In this document: positions 1-7,551 of the stretch, in pieces
How positions within the stretch are numbered: position 1 is the first letter of the stretch
Layout: every line of letters starts with the position of its first letter
Assembly: GCA_009779355.1 (NCBI GenBank)
Contig: WREK01000006.1
Location: forward strand, 1-37,113
Reading direction: 5' to 3'
DNA: 37,113 nucleotides
From: Betaproteobacteria bacterium
GTDB taxonomy: Bacteria > Pseudomonadota > Gammaproteobacteria > Burkholderiales > Rhodocyclaceae
Made by a program: the position numbers and the translations under genes
Notes under the pieces: generated by a model
The model's input: only the letters and a program-made list of their open reading frames with translations
Database searches by the model: none
Told to the model about the DNA's origin: nothing

Positions 1-27
1 CTGAACAATTCCTGAGCGTTCTGGCAT

Positions 28-123
28 CGCAGGTGCGGGTTTCAAACCCGCCCAAAACATAGCCTGACACATGGCCTGCAAGCCGACGAACGGACATGGA
101 CGTGTTTGAAACCCGCACCTGCG
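28..123. repeat. Perfect 20-bp inverted repeat with a 56-bp spacer
   Basis: Bases 28-47 and 104-123 are exact reverse complements (left arm starts CGCAGGTGCGGG). The left arm runs into its own small palindrome, GCGGGTTTCAAACCCGC. No gene is visible in bases 1-215, so this is intergenic. It could be a transcript hairpin, a dispersed repeat or the edge of a lost mobile element; the sequence does not decide between these. Confidence 0.75.
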
Positions 124-215
124 CTGCACGGATGGAATAAATCAACGTTTCCTTATGCAAATTTTGGTAACATTTTATTTTTTGTTTATTCACAAATAAT
201 AACAAGGAGGCATCA

Positions 216-851
216 GTGGGTATTTTTCGGCAACTCGGGCGCATAGCGAAGCATTCCGTAACAACTTTGCCTTTGTGGGTGACCGGATTCAGACACTACA
301 AGCATAACGGCCGCTATGTAGGCATGATATGGCGCTCTGTCCGCAACCCGGTTTGCCCGGACTGCGGCGGCGACATACTGAAACGCAGCGACGGCAAGAC
401 CGACCCGGAAGGCAGCCCCGACATCATTGACCAGCACAAGGACGGCAAAAACGAGATATTGTTTGCCTGGGCCTGCGACAAGTGCGGTTTCCAACTACTA
501 GGGGAATCCCGCCCCGAAAAAATCATGTCGCGCGTGATCCGCTACCGCAACGAACATATCAAGGAACAGCGTTCCAAAATACCCGACCCCGAAGCGACAC
601 GGCTCATAGCCCGTCACCGCCTCGCTTCCCGTTTCTACTTCCTGCTTGGCGTCTGTGTCTTTGCCGGTTCCATCCACAAGTTTACGATGGGTGCAGGCAT
701 GGTCATCTCGCTGGCGTGGATGGGGGTCTCTGCCATATTCTGGCTCTTCGGCATGAAAAAGTCGTACCACGCCTGGCTGGTCACGACCTCCAACCTGTTT
801 TCCTCGGGTGTTTTCAAATTTTGGCTGTTGAACGAAAAATGGCTGATCTGA
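216..851 (+). CDS. Zinc-ribbon, two-pass membrane protein of unknown function
   Basis: I do not recognise this 211-residue family. The GTG start is supported by a strong AAGGAGG five bases upstream. Two CxxC pairs (Cys47/Cys50 and Cys87/Cys90), the first in CPDCGG and the second in CDKCGF, would form a zinc ribbon split by a charged loop. Two hydrophobic stretches follow at about residues 138-155 and 158-180, so the N-terminal zinc domain probably sits in the cytoplasm on a membrane hairpin. The gene overlaps the downstream lytic transglycosylase gene by 13 bases, which suggests coupled translation and a shared envelope role. No conjugation or secretion gene is visible nearby to name the system. 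Confidence 0.75.
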   Translation: MGIFRQLGRIAKHSVTTLPLWVTGFRHYKHNGRYVGMIWRSVRNPVCPDCGGDILKRSDGKTDPEGSPDIIDQHKDGKNEILFAWACDKCGFQLLGESRPEKIMSRVIRYRNEHIKEQRSKIPDPEATRLIARHRLASRFYFLLGVCVFAGSIHKFTMGAGMVISLAWMGVSAIFWLFGMKKSYHAWLVTTSNLFSSGVFKFWLLNEKWLI

Positions 852-1426
852 GGCATGCCCTTTTTACCATCGTTGCCGGGGCTGCGCTTGCAGCCACCGT
901 GCCGGCGCACACTCAGGAACACGCGCATAATCGTGCCAATGTTTCGGAGGCGGCCGCGCCACAAGAAGACTTCTACGACATCCGTCCGGCAACGGTCGAT
1001 TGCGTAATCAAGGCCGCACAGCGGCAGGGTGTGCCGGCCAATGTGCTGCTCGCGATTGCCAGCGTGGAGGGTGGCAAAAACGGACAGGTCGTCGAAAACA
1101 AGAACGGCACATATGACCTTGGGCACCTCCAGATCAACAGCATTCATTTCACGCCCAACGGGCGTTTTGGGAAACTTCCAATCACAAAAGAAGACGTGAC
1201 TTGGCGAGGCTGCTACAACGCGGAACTGGCCGCATGGATGCTGCGCCAGCACCTTGAGGAACCCGATTCCAGGCAGGATTTCTGGACACGGGCGGCAAAT
1301 TACCATTCGCACACCCCGGAACTGAATGCCAGGTACCGGCAAAAACTCATCCCCCTGTCCGTAGCATGGGGAGATTGGCTACAACAACGGTACGCCAAGC
1401 AAGACGCGCCCATTGCAAATAAATGA
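839..1426 (+). CDS. Secreted lytic transglycosylase (SLT domain)
   Basis: This 195-residue protein probably cleaves peptidoglycan glycan strands in the periplasm. The ORF track opens at 482, but the part before 839 is only a shadow of the preceding gene. ATG 839 gives a signal-like N-terminus (residues 1-23, ending VPAHT). The SLT fold is recognisable: CVIKAAQRQGVPANVLLAI, the catalytic glutamate Glu77 in ASVEGG, then DLGHLQINS and the AAWMLR helix. This domain order resembles the small VirB1/TrbN-type enzymes that open the cell wall for secretion or conjugation machines. The 13-base overlap with the zinc-ribbon gene ties it to that protein. A general cell-wall role is the alternative. Confidence 0.85.
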   Translation: MADLRHALFTIVAGAALAATVPAHTQEHAHNRANVSEAAAPQEDFYDIRPATVDCVIKAAQRQGVPANVLLAIASVEGGKNGQVVENKNGTYDLGHLQINSIHFTPNGRFGKLPITKEDVTWRGCYNAELAAWMLRQHLEEPDSRQDFWTRAANYHSHTPELNARYRQKLIPLSVAWGDWLQQRYAKQDAPIANK

Positions 1427-1495
1427 GAAACCGCATCAAGCGGCGGCCAAAGGCTGTCGTCAGCGTGAAATTTACGGGGCGTTGGATTGGTCGTT

Positions 1496-1523
1496 GTAGG
1501 GGCGAATAATTATTCGCCCCTAC
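1496..1523. repeat. Perfect 28-bp palindrome
   Basis: Half-site GTAGGGGCGAATAA is followed directly by its exact reverse complement. It lies just past the transglycosylase stop region and could work as a transcript hairpin, but there is no U-tract. It looks like a dispersed palindromic unit rather than a dedicated operator. Confidence 0.85.
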
Positions 1524-1555
1524 GGGTGGCTATTTCGGGATACAACTTGTCCGAA

Positions 1556-1608
1556 GCCCATCGGGTGATACGTCCGTCGGAGGGCGCCGCTTCGCGGCTT
1601 GTTCTGCA
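1556..1608 (+). repeat. REP-like element, solitary copy
   Basis: The core CCGTCGGAGGGCGCCGCTTC, continuing into a CGCGGCTTGT-type arm, matches the repeats at about 35390-35450 and 36050-36110 that flank the RAYT transposase, with a few mismatches. It also keeps the preceding CCATCGGG-like arm. It is probably a member of the REP family mobilised by that transposase. Confidence 0.65.
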
Positions 1609-1673
1609 CCTGGACGAGCTTCGTGCTTTTGTATAGAATCAAGCTAGATATTTTAATCAGGAGCCTAGCTATT

Positions 1674-1916
1674 ATGAACGTTCCGCTTGCTGAAGCCAAG
1701 AATCGTTTGTCAGAACTCCTCCTTCGCGCCGAAGGCGGCGAAGACGTAACCATTACCAAGCGCGGCAAACCGATGGTGCGGTTGGTTCCTGTGGCAGAAC
1801 CCGCCCTGGATCGGCGAGTTGAGGTTGCTGAAATTTTCCAGCGTTTGCGTTTGCTGTCGCACGGGATGCGTCTGGAAGGCGATCTGAAAGCCATTGCACG
1901 CGAAGGGCTGGATTGA
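1674..1916 (+). CDS. Antitoxin, Phd/YefM family
   Basis: This 80-residue protein would bind and neutralise the adjacent PIN toxin and repress its own promoter. ATG 1674 is preceded by an AGGAG-type site; the ORF-track start at 1599 is an upstream extension. The N-terminal pattern AEAKNRLSELL followed by VTITKRGKPMVRLVP is the classic Phd/YefM DNA-binding fold. The C-terminal part (about residues 45-80) should wrap the toxin. Its TGA overlaps the toxin ATG by one base (TGATG), typical of a coupled TA operon. Confidence 0.9.
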   Translation: MNVPLAEAKNRLSELLLRAEGGEDVTITKRGKPMVRLVPVAEPALDRRVEVAEIFQRLRLLSHGMRLEGDLKAIAREGLD

Positions 1917-2326
1917 TGGCTTTCGTACTCGACAACTCCGTGGTTTGCGGCTGGATTCTGGAGAATCAGTCCTCGGACTACAGCGCCGCCATTGCCAGGC
2001 GACTGGAACAGGAAAGTGCGGCCGCGCCGCCATTGCTGCGGCTGGAGACCGTCAACGTATTGCGTACGGCCTGTAAGCGCCAGGTCATGATTGCCAGCCA
2101 GGCACAGGAATTGTTGGCGCAATTGTCCCGGCTCCCCATCGAAGTCAATTCCAATTCCCCCGAACCCGGCCTGCTGCTGGCGCTGGCACTGCGCTACGAT
2201 CTGACAGCTTACGACGCGACCTATCTCGAATTGGCATTGCGCATGCAATTGCCCATTGCCACGCAGGATGTGGCGCTTGCCGAGGCGGCGCGCATTGCGG
2301 GCGTAGGCGTAGTGGCGCACGAATAG
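1916..2326 (+). CDS. vapC: VapC-like PIN-domain ribonuclease toxin
   Basis: This 136-residue PIN-domain protein is probably a metal-dependent RNase toxin held in check by the upstream Phd-type antitoxin. All four expected acidic residues are visible: Asp6 (FVLDNS), Glu44 (RLETVNVL), Asp100 (TAYDATYLELA) and Asp118 (ATQDVAL). ATG 1916 is chosen over the TTG at 1913 because it makes the TGATG overlap with the antitoxin stop. Length and motifs are intact, so the module should be functional. It sits directly upstream of the APE operon. The specific RNA target cannot be read from the sequence. Confidence 0.9.
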   Translation: MAFVLDNSVVCGWILENQSSDYSAAIARRLEQESAAAPPLLRLETVNVLRTACKRQVMIASQAQELLAQLSRLPIEVNSNSPEPGLLLALALRYDLTAYDATYLELALRMQLPIATQDVALAEAARIAGVGVVAHE

Positions 2327-2443
2327 CTGCAAGGAAATCGGTTAGAATTCTAGAATTTGCAACGGCTTTCAGTTCAAGAGGGGTTCTTCGGATCCCATCA
2401 AGCGTTGCCCCATGGAGTGCTGCATTGCGTTTCCCGACCCGTC

Positions 2444-3205
2444 ATGGCTTCGTTACCTGAGTTTTCATTTCGCCGCTGGAGTGCTTGGGCGCCCGCCATG
2501 GCCGATGCCGACAGGTGGCTGGCTTGGGCATGCGAGGAAACGTCACTTGCCGATCATGAAGAAACTGCCGCAGTGCGAATGATGCCGCCACTGTTACGGC
2601 GTCGGGCGCATCCGCTAGGCCGCGCCGCGCTGGAAGCATTGTATGCGCCGACGTTGGACTACTCCGATCAACCCATCGTCTTTTGCAGCCGCCACGGCGA
2701 GGTCGGCCGTTCATTGGCAATTCTGCAGGCGCTGGCGGCAGGAGGGCAGGTCTCGCCGCAAGAGTTCAGCGTGTCGGTGCACAATGCCATTCCCGGCCTC
2801 TTCCTGATTGCGAAGCAAAGCAGGGCGCCGGTTGTTGCGCTGGCTTCAGAAAACCGGCTGGCGCTATCCGGCATCCTGGAAGCGCTGGCTCAAATTGCCG
2901 ATGGTGCGTCTTCCGTGATCCTGGTGTTTTGCGATGCGCCGTTGCCGACGTTGTTTGGCCCTTTCATTGACAACGAACCAACCTGCTTCGCCTTCGCGCT
3001 CGAAATGACAGCGGGCACGCAATACCGGCTTGCCTACGATGATGAAGTGGCTCTCGCGCACGGAAAAACCGCTTCCGCACTGATCCCCGGCTCCGCGTTG
3101 CCGTTACTGCGCTTCGTCCTCGATGAAACGCGCAATGCCTTGCCGCTGACTGAAATGGCAGGCTGGCAATTGCTGCGCCTTGCGCCGGAGCCGGGCCATG
3201 CCTGA
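2444..3205 (+). CDS. apeC: APE beta-ketoacyl synthase-like chain-length factor
   Basis: This 253-residue protein matches the short ketosynthase-like (Ketoacyl-synt_2 type) subunit of APE clusters. That subunit pairs with a full ketosynthase and sets chain length. It has FSFRRWSAWAP at the N-terminus, FCSRHGEVGRS and a thiolase-like core, but no catalytic cysteine motif like those of the two full ketosynthases downstream. ATG 2444 is chosen because family members begin close to the FxxxxWSAWAP motif; the ORF track adds 29 unlikely residues from a TTG. It is the first visible APE gene and overlaps the acyltransferase by 8 bases. Confidence 0.85.
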   Translation: MASLPEFSFRRWSAWAPAMADADRWLAWACEETSLADHEETAAVRMMPPLLRRRAHPLGRAALEALYAPTLDYSDQPIVFCSRHGEVGRSLAILQALAAGGQVSPQEFSVSVHNAIPGLFLIAKQSRAPVVALASENRLALSGILEALAQIADGASSVILVFCDAPLPTLFGPFIDNEPTCFAFALEMTAGTQYRLAYDDEVALAHGKTASALIPGSALPLLRFVLDETRNALPLTEMAGWQLLRLAPEPGHA

Positions 3206-4034
3206 GCGCCTGCTGTCAATGGAACCTGCACATATTGATGACGTGCGGCGGTTTTCGCTGGAACGGTGCTGGCGCATTGTTGCAACCGCTTTCTGTTTCG
3301 CGGTGTTCGGTTTTGGCGGGCTGGTCGTGCTGTGCCTGGTGTTTCCGTTGCTGCGGTTGCTGGTATGGCGGCGGCCACTCCGTCAGGCGCTGGCACGTGA
3401 CATCGTGAGCCTGAGCTTCTGGTTTTTCTGCAAACTGATGACGACCGTCGGTGTCATCAGCTATGAAGTGCGCGGCCTCGAAAAGTTGCAGCGCCGTGGC
3501 CTGCTGGTCGTCGCTAACCATCCATCGCTGATTGACGTGGTGATGCTGATTTCACTGTTACGGCAACCGGACTGCGTGGTCAAGGCTGCTGCCTGGCGCA
3601 ATCCGTTCATGCTCGGCCCTGTATCGTTATGCGGGTTCATCCGCAATCAAAATGGCCCGCAACTGATCGAGGACTGCATCGAGTCGATCCGCCGCGGCAG
3701 CAATCTGATTATTTTTCCGGAAGGCACCCGTACCAGGCTGGATGCGCTGCTTCAACGGCAGGTCAATCCCTTGCAGCGCGGTGCGGCCAATATTGCGGTT
3801 CGTGGGCGACTGCTGTTCACGCCGGTTATCATTACCGTCACCGAGCCGATGCTGTCCAAGCAGCAGCCTTGGTACCAGGCACCGCGGCGGCGTCCGCACT
3901 TCGTGCTGAATGTGCTTGACGATATAGACCCTGCACGCCTCGTTTTTGTTGACGCTGCACCGGTGCGGGCGGCGCGCGTCGTGACGGAGCACCTTTCCGA
4001 TCTTTTTAACAGTGAGTTGAAAAAAGATGCCTGA
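3198..4034 (+). CDS. Lysophospholipid acyltransferase family protein (PlsC-like)
   Basis: This 278-residue membrane-bound acyltransferase probably helps attach the polyene or fatty acyl group to its lipid-like anchor at the inner membrane. The HX4D catalytic motif is His108-Asp113 (NHPSLIDVV) and the phosphate-binding motif FPEGTRT is at about 173-179. A hydrophobic helix spans about residues 29-55. ATG 3198 overlaps the chain-length factor by 8 bases and is preferred to the ORF-track start at 3180. By order it corresponds to apeD of described APE clusters (inference). Confidence 0.85.
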   Translation: MPERLLSMEPAHIDDVRRFSLERCWRIVATAFCFAVFGFGGLVVLCLVFPLLRLLVWRRPLRQALARDIVSLSFWFFCKLMTTVGVISYEVRGLEKLQRRGLLVVANHPSLIDVVMLISLLRQPDCVVKAAAWRNPFMLGPVSLCGFIRNQNGPQLIEDCIESIRRGSNLIIFPEGTRTRLDALLQRQVNPLQRGAANIAVRGRLLFTPVIITVTEPMLSKQQPWYQAPRRRPHFVLNVLDDIDPARLVFVDAAPVRAARVVTEHLSDLFNSELKKDA

Positions 4035-4287
4035 CCTGATTGATGAAATTAAAACCCTGATCATCGAAACGCTGAATCTGGAAGATATTTCCGTTGCCGA
4101 TATCGACACCGACGCACCATTGTTTGCCGAAGGTCTTGGCCTCGATTCAATTGATGCGCTGGAACTCGGCGTTGCCCTACACAAACGCTACGGCCTGACG
4201 CTATCGGCGGAATCGGAAGAAACACGAAAATACTTCGCCTCGGTTCGTCATCTCGCTGATTATGTCGCGGCTCACTGCAATCGCTGA
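4027..4287 (+). CDS. apeE: Acyl carrier protein 1 of the APE pathway
   Basis: This 86-residue carrier holds the growing chain on a 4'-phosphopantetheine arm. The attachment serine is Ser41 in GLGLDSIDALELG, with the usual acidic helices around it (LIDEIKTLIIETLNLE at the start). It overlaps the acyltransferase by 8 bases and joins the second ACP through TGATG. Tandem ACPs of this kind are typical of APE loci. Which of the two carries starter or extender units cannot be told from sequence. Confidence 0.9.
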   Translation: MPDLIDEIKTLIIETLNLEDISVADIDTDAPLFAEGLGLDSIDALELGVALHKRYGLTLSAESEETRKYFASVRHLADYVAAHCNR

Positions 4288-4565
4288 TGCCTTGGGAAAA
4301 TGCAATGTCCACAACAATGTCAAAAGAAGAGATTTTCGACTGGGTACGCAATGTCCTGCATAAGCATTTCGAAACTCCTGTTGAGCGTGTGACTATGGAC
4401 GCCAACCTGTATCAGGATCTCGATATCGACAGCATCGATGCCGTCGATCTTCTGATCCATCTAAAACAGTTGACAGGGCAATCGATTTCGCCGGATGTTT
4501 TCAAGCAGGTGCGCACCGTCAGTGACGTGGTAGATGCTGTCCATGCCCATCTGCAAAACGCCTGA
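4287..4565 (+). CDS. apeF: Acyl carrier protein 2 of the APE pathway
   Basis: This is a second phosphopantetheine carrier, 92 residues from ATG 4287. Ser49 in DLDIDSIDAVDLLIHLK is the modification site. ATG 4305 is an equally fair start, preceded by a GGGAAA-like site and giving MSTTMSKEE; 4287 is kept because it overlaps the previous stop (TGATG), a habit of this operon. It differs clearly from ACP 1, so the pair is not a recent duplication. Its own stop overlaps the next ATG by one base. Confidence 0.9.
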   Translation: MPWENAMSTTMSKEEIFDWVRNVLHKHFETPVERVTMDANLYQDLDIDSIDAVDLLIHLKQLTGQSISPDVFKQVRTVSDVVDAVHAHLQNA

Positions 4566-5131
4566 TGGCCGTCATGCGCTTAAAACCGGTGTTTGCCGTC
4601 CCGCTGCTTGGCATCATTCTGCCGCTGCTTTTCTGGTTGTGCTATTGGCAAGGATGGCCCCTGTGGCTGTGCGGTGTCTTGTTGCTGCCCCTGGCGTGGC
4701 GCCGGGATGGCTTTGGCGGCCTGCTCGGCTGGCTTGGCCCGTGCGTGACGCTGCTTGGGGCGATGGCGTTGCTGCTGCGCTCTTCGTCGTCGGTTCTCTA
4801 CTATCCGGTGCTGGTCAATGCGGTGTTCCTGCTGGCATTCGGGGGCAGCCTCTTTCAGTCGCAAACGCTCATTGAGCGACTGGCCCGCCGCTTCAACCCC
4901 GATCTGCCGCCGCAGGGCGTCCGCTACACCCGCAAGGTCACGCTCGCCTGGTGCGCGTTCTTTGTCGTCAACGGGGGCATCGCCTGGTGGACGACGACCC
5001 AGCCCATGTCTGTCTGGGCGCTTTATAACGGCCTGATCGCATACGTGGCAATGGGTGTGATGTTCAGTGGCGAATGGTTGATCCGTCGGCGTGTAACGCG
5101 CCGTTACGCTTCGATAGTCTCCCATGAATGA
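4565..5131 (+). CDS. APE-cluster integral membrane protein (COG4648-like)
   Basis: This 188-residue polytopic inner-membrane protein is of the kind found between the ACPs and the ligase in APE clusters (apeG by position, an inference). Hydrophobic segments are at about residues 10-29, 32-45, 55-71, 77-95, 127-145 and 149-170, with a basic C-terminus (IRRRVTRR). No enzyme motif is visible. It may anchor the biosynthetic complex at the membrane, but its role is unknown. The TGATG overlap upstream and 8-base overlap downstream place it firmly in the operon. Confidence 0.8.
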   Translation: MAVMRLKPVFAVPLLGIILPLLFWLCYWQGWPLWLCGVLLLPLAWRRDGFGGLLGWLGPCVTLLGAMALLLRSSSSVLYYPVLVNAVFLLAFGGSLFQSQTLIERLARRFNPDLPPQGVRYTRKVTLAWCAFFVVNGGIAWWTTTQPMSVWALYNGLIAYVAMGVMFSGEWLIRRRVTRRYASIVSHE

Positions 5132-6818
5132 CCTGCCGTTGCTGCCGTTGCCGCTGTTGTCGGCATCAAAGGACGCTGTTGCCTTTTACCGGAATACGGA
5201 GCCGGTGTCCTATGCGGCGTTGCGTGCAGATCTCGCTGCCGCCCGTCAGGCGCTGGCGCGGCTCGAAGTGCCGGAAGTCGTTCTGCACGATGCCGATACC
5301 GATGCCTATGCGTTTCTTGTCTGGCTGATTGCCTGCTGGCAGAACGGCCAGACTGCCCTGTTGACGGCTGACGATTTGCCGGCGACGCGCGCAATCTTTC
5401 CGCTTCCCTGGGTTGGCCGCTGCGAGGGCAGCACGTTGCCCGATTGGTCGGACGGTGCGGCCGATGCGGCTATGTTCCCCGGCCCAGGGCCACAGTTCGG
5501 TTGCCCCGGCATAGTGGTTTTTACGTCCGGTTCCGGCGGCACGCCAAACCGCATCTTCAAAGCCCCGTGGCAGGTGTACCGCGAAGCGGCGATACTGCAA
5601 CAAATGTTTGGCGACGCCCTGCCGTTGGGTACCCGTTTTGTCGGCACTGTGCCGCACCATCACATGTTTGGTGTGCAATATCGGTTGATATGGCCGTTTT
5701 GTGCCGGTTATCCGATCATCAGCGAACTCTTCCACCACCCTGAGGAACTGGGGCGGTTGGGGGGCGGCCCGCATGTACTGATCAGCAGCCCGGCCACGCT
5801 GAAACGGCTTGCGCAACTGGAAACATTTTCGTCAGCGGCCACCTTTCTCTTAACGCTTTCTGCGGGCAGCCCGCTGCACGACAGTATTGCCGCTGCCTGC
5901 GCATCGCGGCTGGCAACGCGGATGGTCGAAAGCTATGGCAGTTCCGAAACCGCCAGCATCATGTACCGCAACGCGCCAGGCGGTGCTTGGTATGAATTGT
6001 TGGGCCTTACGCTGGCGCTCGACGGGCGCGGCTGCCTGAAACTGCGTTCTCCGCTCCTGAATGACGACGATTGGTTCCAGACCCAGTATACTGCTGTACT
6101 CACTGCCGACGGTTTGCAGTTGACAGGCCGTGCCGACCGCGTCGTCAAGATCGAAGGGCGCCGCGTGGCGCTCGATGCGCTTGAACAAGCCCTGATGGCA
6201 TTGCCCGAAGTGGCTGAGGCGCGCACCGCGCCGCTATACCGGGAGCGCGACGAGATCGTTGCTGCCGTGGTGTTGAGCGGCATTGGCCACGCCCAGTTGC
6301 AGGCGCTCGGCAAGACCCGTTTCGATCACTGGATGCGGCAATGCCTCGCGGTATCGCTCGACCGCATCGCCTTGCCGCGCCGCTGGCGTTATTTATCGGC
6401 GCTGCCTTACAACACAATGGGTAAAGTCACTGCTGCCGATATCGTGCAGTTGTTTGATCGGCAGGCGTTGCCGCCGCTCGCCGTCGCTACCCGGGCAGCG
6501 CATGAGATGGTGCTGTCGATAGCGCTACGCGATTGCATGCAGGCGTTCGATGGGCATTTCCCGCAACTGGCAGTCCTGCCGGGTGTCGTCCAGATCGACT
6601 GGGCATTGCGGTTGGCGCAACGATACTTTCGCATCGAAGGGCGTTTCTCCGATATCCGTCAGCTCAAGTTCCTACGCATCCTGCGCCCTGACGATGACGT
6701 GTCGCTGACGCTTCGCTTTTTCCCCGAGAAAAAAGAAGTGCGTTTTTCTTACGCTTCGGCGCATGGCGAGCATTCGCAGGGGCGGGTCTTGTTTGCCCAT
6801 CCGATTGGCGCGCCATGA
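5124..6818 (+). CDS. apeH: Adenylating acyl ligase fused to a hotdog dehydratase (ApeH-ApeI type)
   Basis: This is a 564-residue two-domain protein. Residues ~1-440 form an ANL-family adenylation enzyme that would activate an aryl acid and load it on an ACP. Visible are the ATP-loop VFTSGSGGTPNR (about 132-143), the YGSSETAS signature, GRADRVVKIEGRR and the catalytic lysine Lys434 (YNTMGK). Residues ~450-564 form a FabA/FabZ-like hotdog domain with the His478 motif FDGHFPQLAVLPG, expected to dehydrate 3-hydroxyacyl intermediates. In clusters I know these are often two genes (apeH and apeI), so this looks like a fusion. It overlaps the glycosyltransferase through ATGA. Confidence 0.88.
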   Translation: MNDLPLLPLPLLSASKDAVAFYRNTEPVSYAALRADLAAARQALARLEVPEVVLHDADTDAYAFLVWLIACWQNGQTALLTADDLPATRAIFPLPWVGRCEGSTLPDWSDGAADAAMFPGPGPQFGCPGIVVFTSGSGGTPNRIFKAPWQVYREAAILQQMFGDALPLGTRFVGTVPHHHMFGVQYRLIWPFCAGYPIISELFHHPEELGRLGGGPHVLISSPATLKRLAQLETFSSAATFLLTLSAGSPLHDSIAAACASRLATRMVESYGSSETASIMYRNAPGGAWYELLGLTLALDGRGCLKLRSPLLNDDDWFQTQYTAVLTADGLQLTGRADRVVKIEGRRVALDALEQALMALPEVAEARTAPLYRERDEIVAAVVLSGIGHAQLQALGKTRFDHWMRQCLAVSLDRIALPRRWRYLSALPYNTMGKVTAADIVQLFDRQALPPLAVATRAAHEMVLSIALRDCMQAFDGHFPQLAVLPGVVQIDWALRLAQRYFRIEGRFSDIRQLKFLRILRPDDDVSLTLRFFPEKKEVRFSYASAHGEHSQGRVLFAHPIGAP

Positions 6819-7546
6819 AACCTGTCGCGCTCGTGCCGGTGTATAACCACGCCGCCACGGTCGGTGCTGTGGTGGAGGCGCTGCACGGCCTGGCGTTGCC
6901 AGTCATCCTGGTCGATGATGGTTCCGATGCCGAATGCGCGGCCGTGCTCGACGCGCTGGCAACGGCCCCGGAAACGTCATTGGTGCGCCTGCCGCGCAAC
7001 GTCGGCAAAGGCGGCGCGGTAATGAAAGGTTTGCGCGAAGCGCACGCGAAAGGGTATAGCCATGCATTGCAACTGGACGCCGACGGCCAGCATGACGCCA
7101 CGTCGCTGCCCGCATTTCTCGACGCGATGCGTGATACGCCGCAGGCGGTGATTGTCGGGTTCCCGCGCTACGATGCCAGCGTTCCAGCCAGCCGCTTGAT
7201 TGGCCGCTACGCGACGCACGTCTGGGTTTGGATCAACACCTTGTCGCGCCGCATACGCGATTCGATGTGCGGGTTGCGGGTTTATCCGCTTGCCGCTACG
7301 TTACGGGTTCTCGATTCGATGCCACGGCAGAGCCGGATGGAGTTCGATACCGAGATCCTGGTGCGGCTGGACTGGGCGGGCGTGCCGGTTCGCAATTTGC
7401 CGATTCTCGTGTGCTATCCGCCGGGTGGCGTGTCGCACTTTCGGCTTATGCGCGACAACGTGCGCATAAGCTGGATGCACACCCGCCTGTTCTTCGGTAT
7501 GTTGCGGCGCCTGCCAGGGCTGCTTGGCCGACATTTTTCGGGGTAG
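6815..7546 (+). CDS. Family 2 glycosyltransferase of the APE cluster
   Basis: This 243-residue GT2 enzyme probably adds a sugar during assembly of the polyene anchor. The nucleotide-sugar motifs are plain: LVPVYNHAATVG at the N-terminus, LVDDGSD, and the metal-binding LDADGQHD. A C-terminal amphipathic part follows. It ends with TAG at 7544, only five bases before the acyltransferase ATG. In several APE loci the glycosyltransferase and acyltransferase form one long protein (apeJ), so here they appear as two separate genes. The two ORFs are in different frames, and both ends look natural. Substrates are not readable. Confidence 0.87.
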   Translation: MKPVALVPVYNHAATVGAVVEALHGLALPVILVDDGSDAECAAVLDALATAPETSLVRLPRNVGKGGAVMKGLREAHAKGYSHALQLDADGQHDATSLPAFLDAMRDTPQAVIVGFPRYDASVPASRLIGRYATHVWVWINTLSRRIRDSMCGLRVYPLAATLRVLDSMPRQSRMEFDTEILVRLDWAGVPVRNLPILVCYPPGGVSHFRLMRDNVRISWMHTRLFFGMLRRLPGLLGRHFSG

Positions 7547-7551
7547 CGCTA

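Larger units (their letters stand above)
1427..1673. other. Intergenic region with a palindrome and a REP-like hairpin
   Basis: No gene is visible. It holds a perfect 28-bp palindrome (1496-1523) and a REP-like sequence (about 1556-1608) that matches the repeats around the transposase near 35.5 kb. A short SD-like AGGAG at its right end serves the antitoxin gene. Confidence 0.7.

Noticed and set aside
28-123. Attachment site of an integrated element
   Set aside because: No integrase, tRNA gene or matching direct repeat is present nearby.
482-838. Upstream part of ORF 482-1426
   Set aside because: It overlaps the zinc-ribbon gene in another frame; the transglycosylase signal peptide begins at ATG 839.
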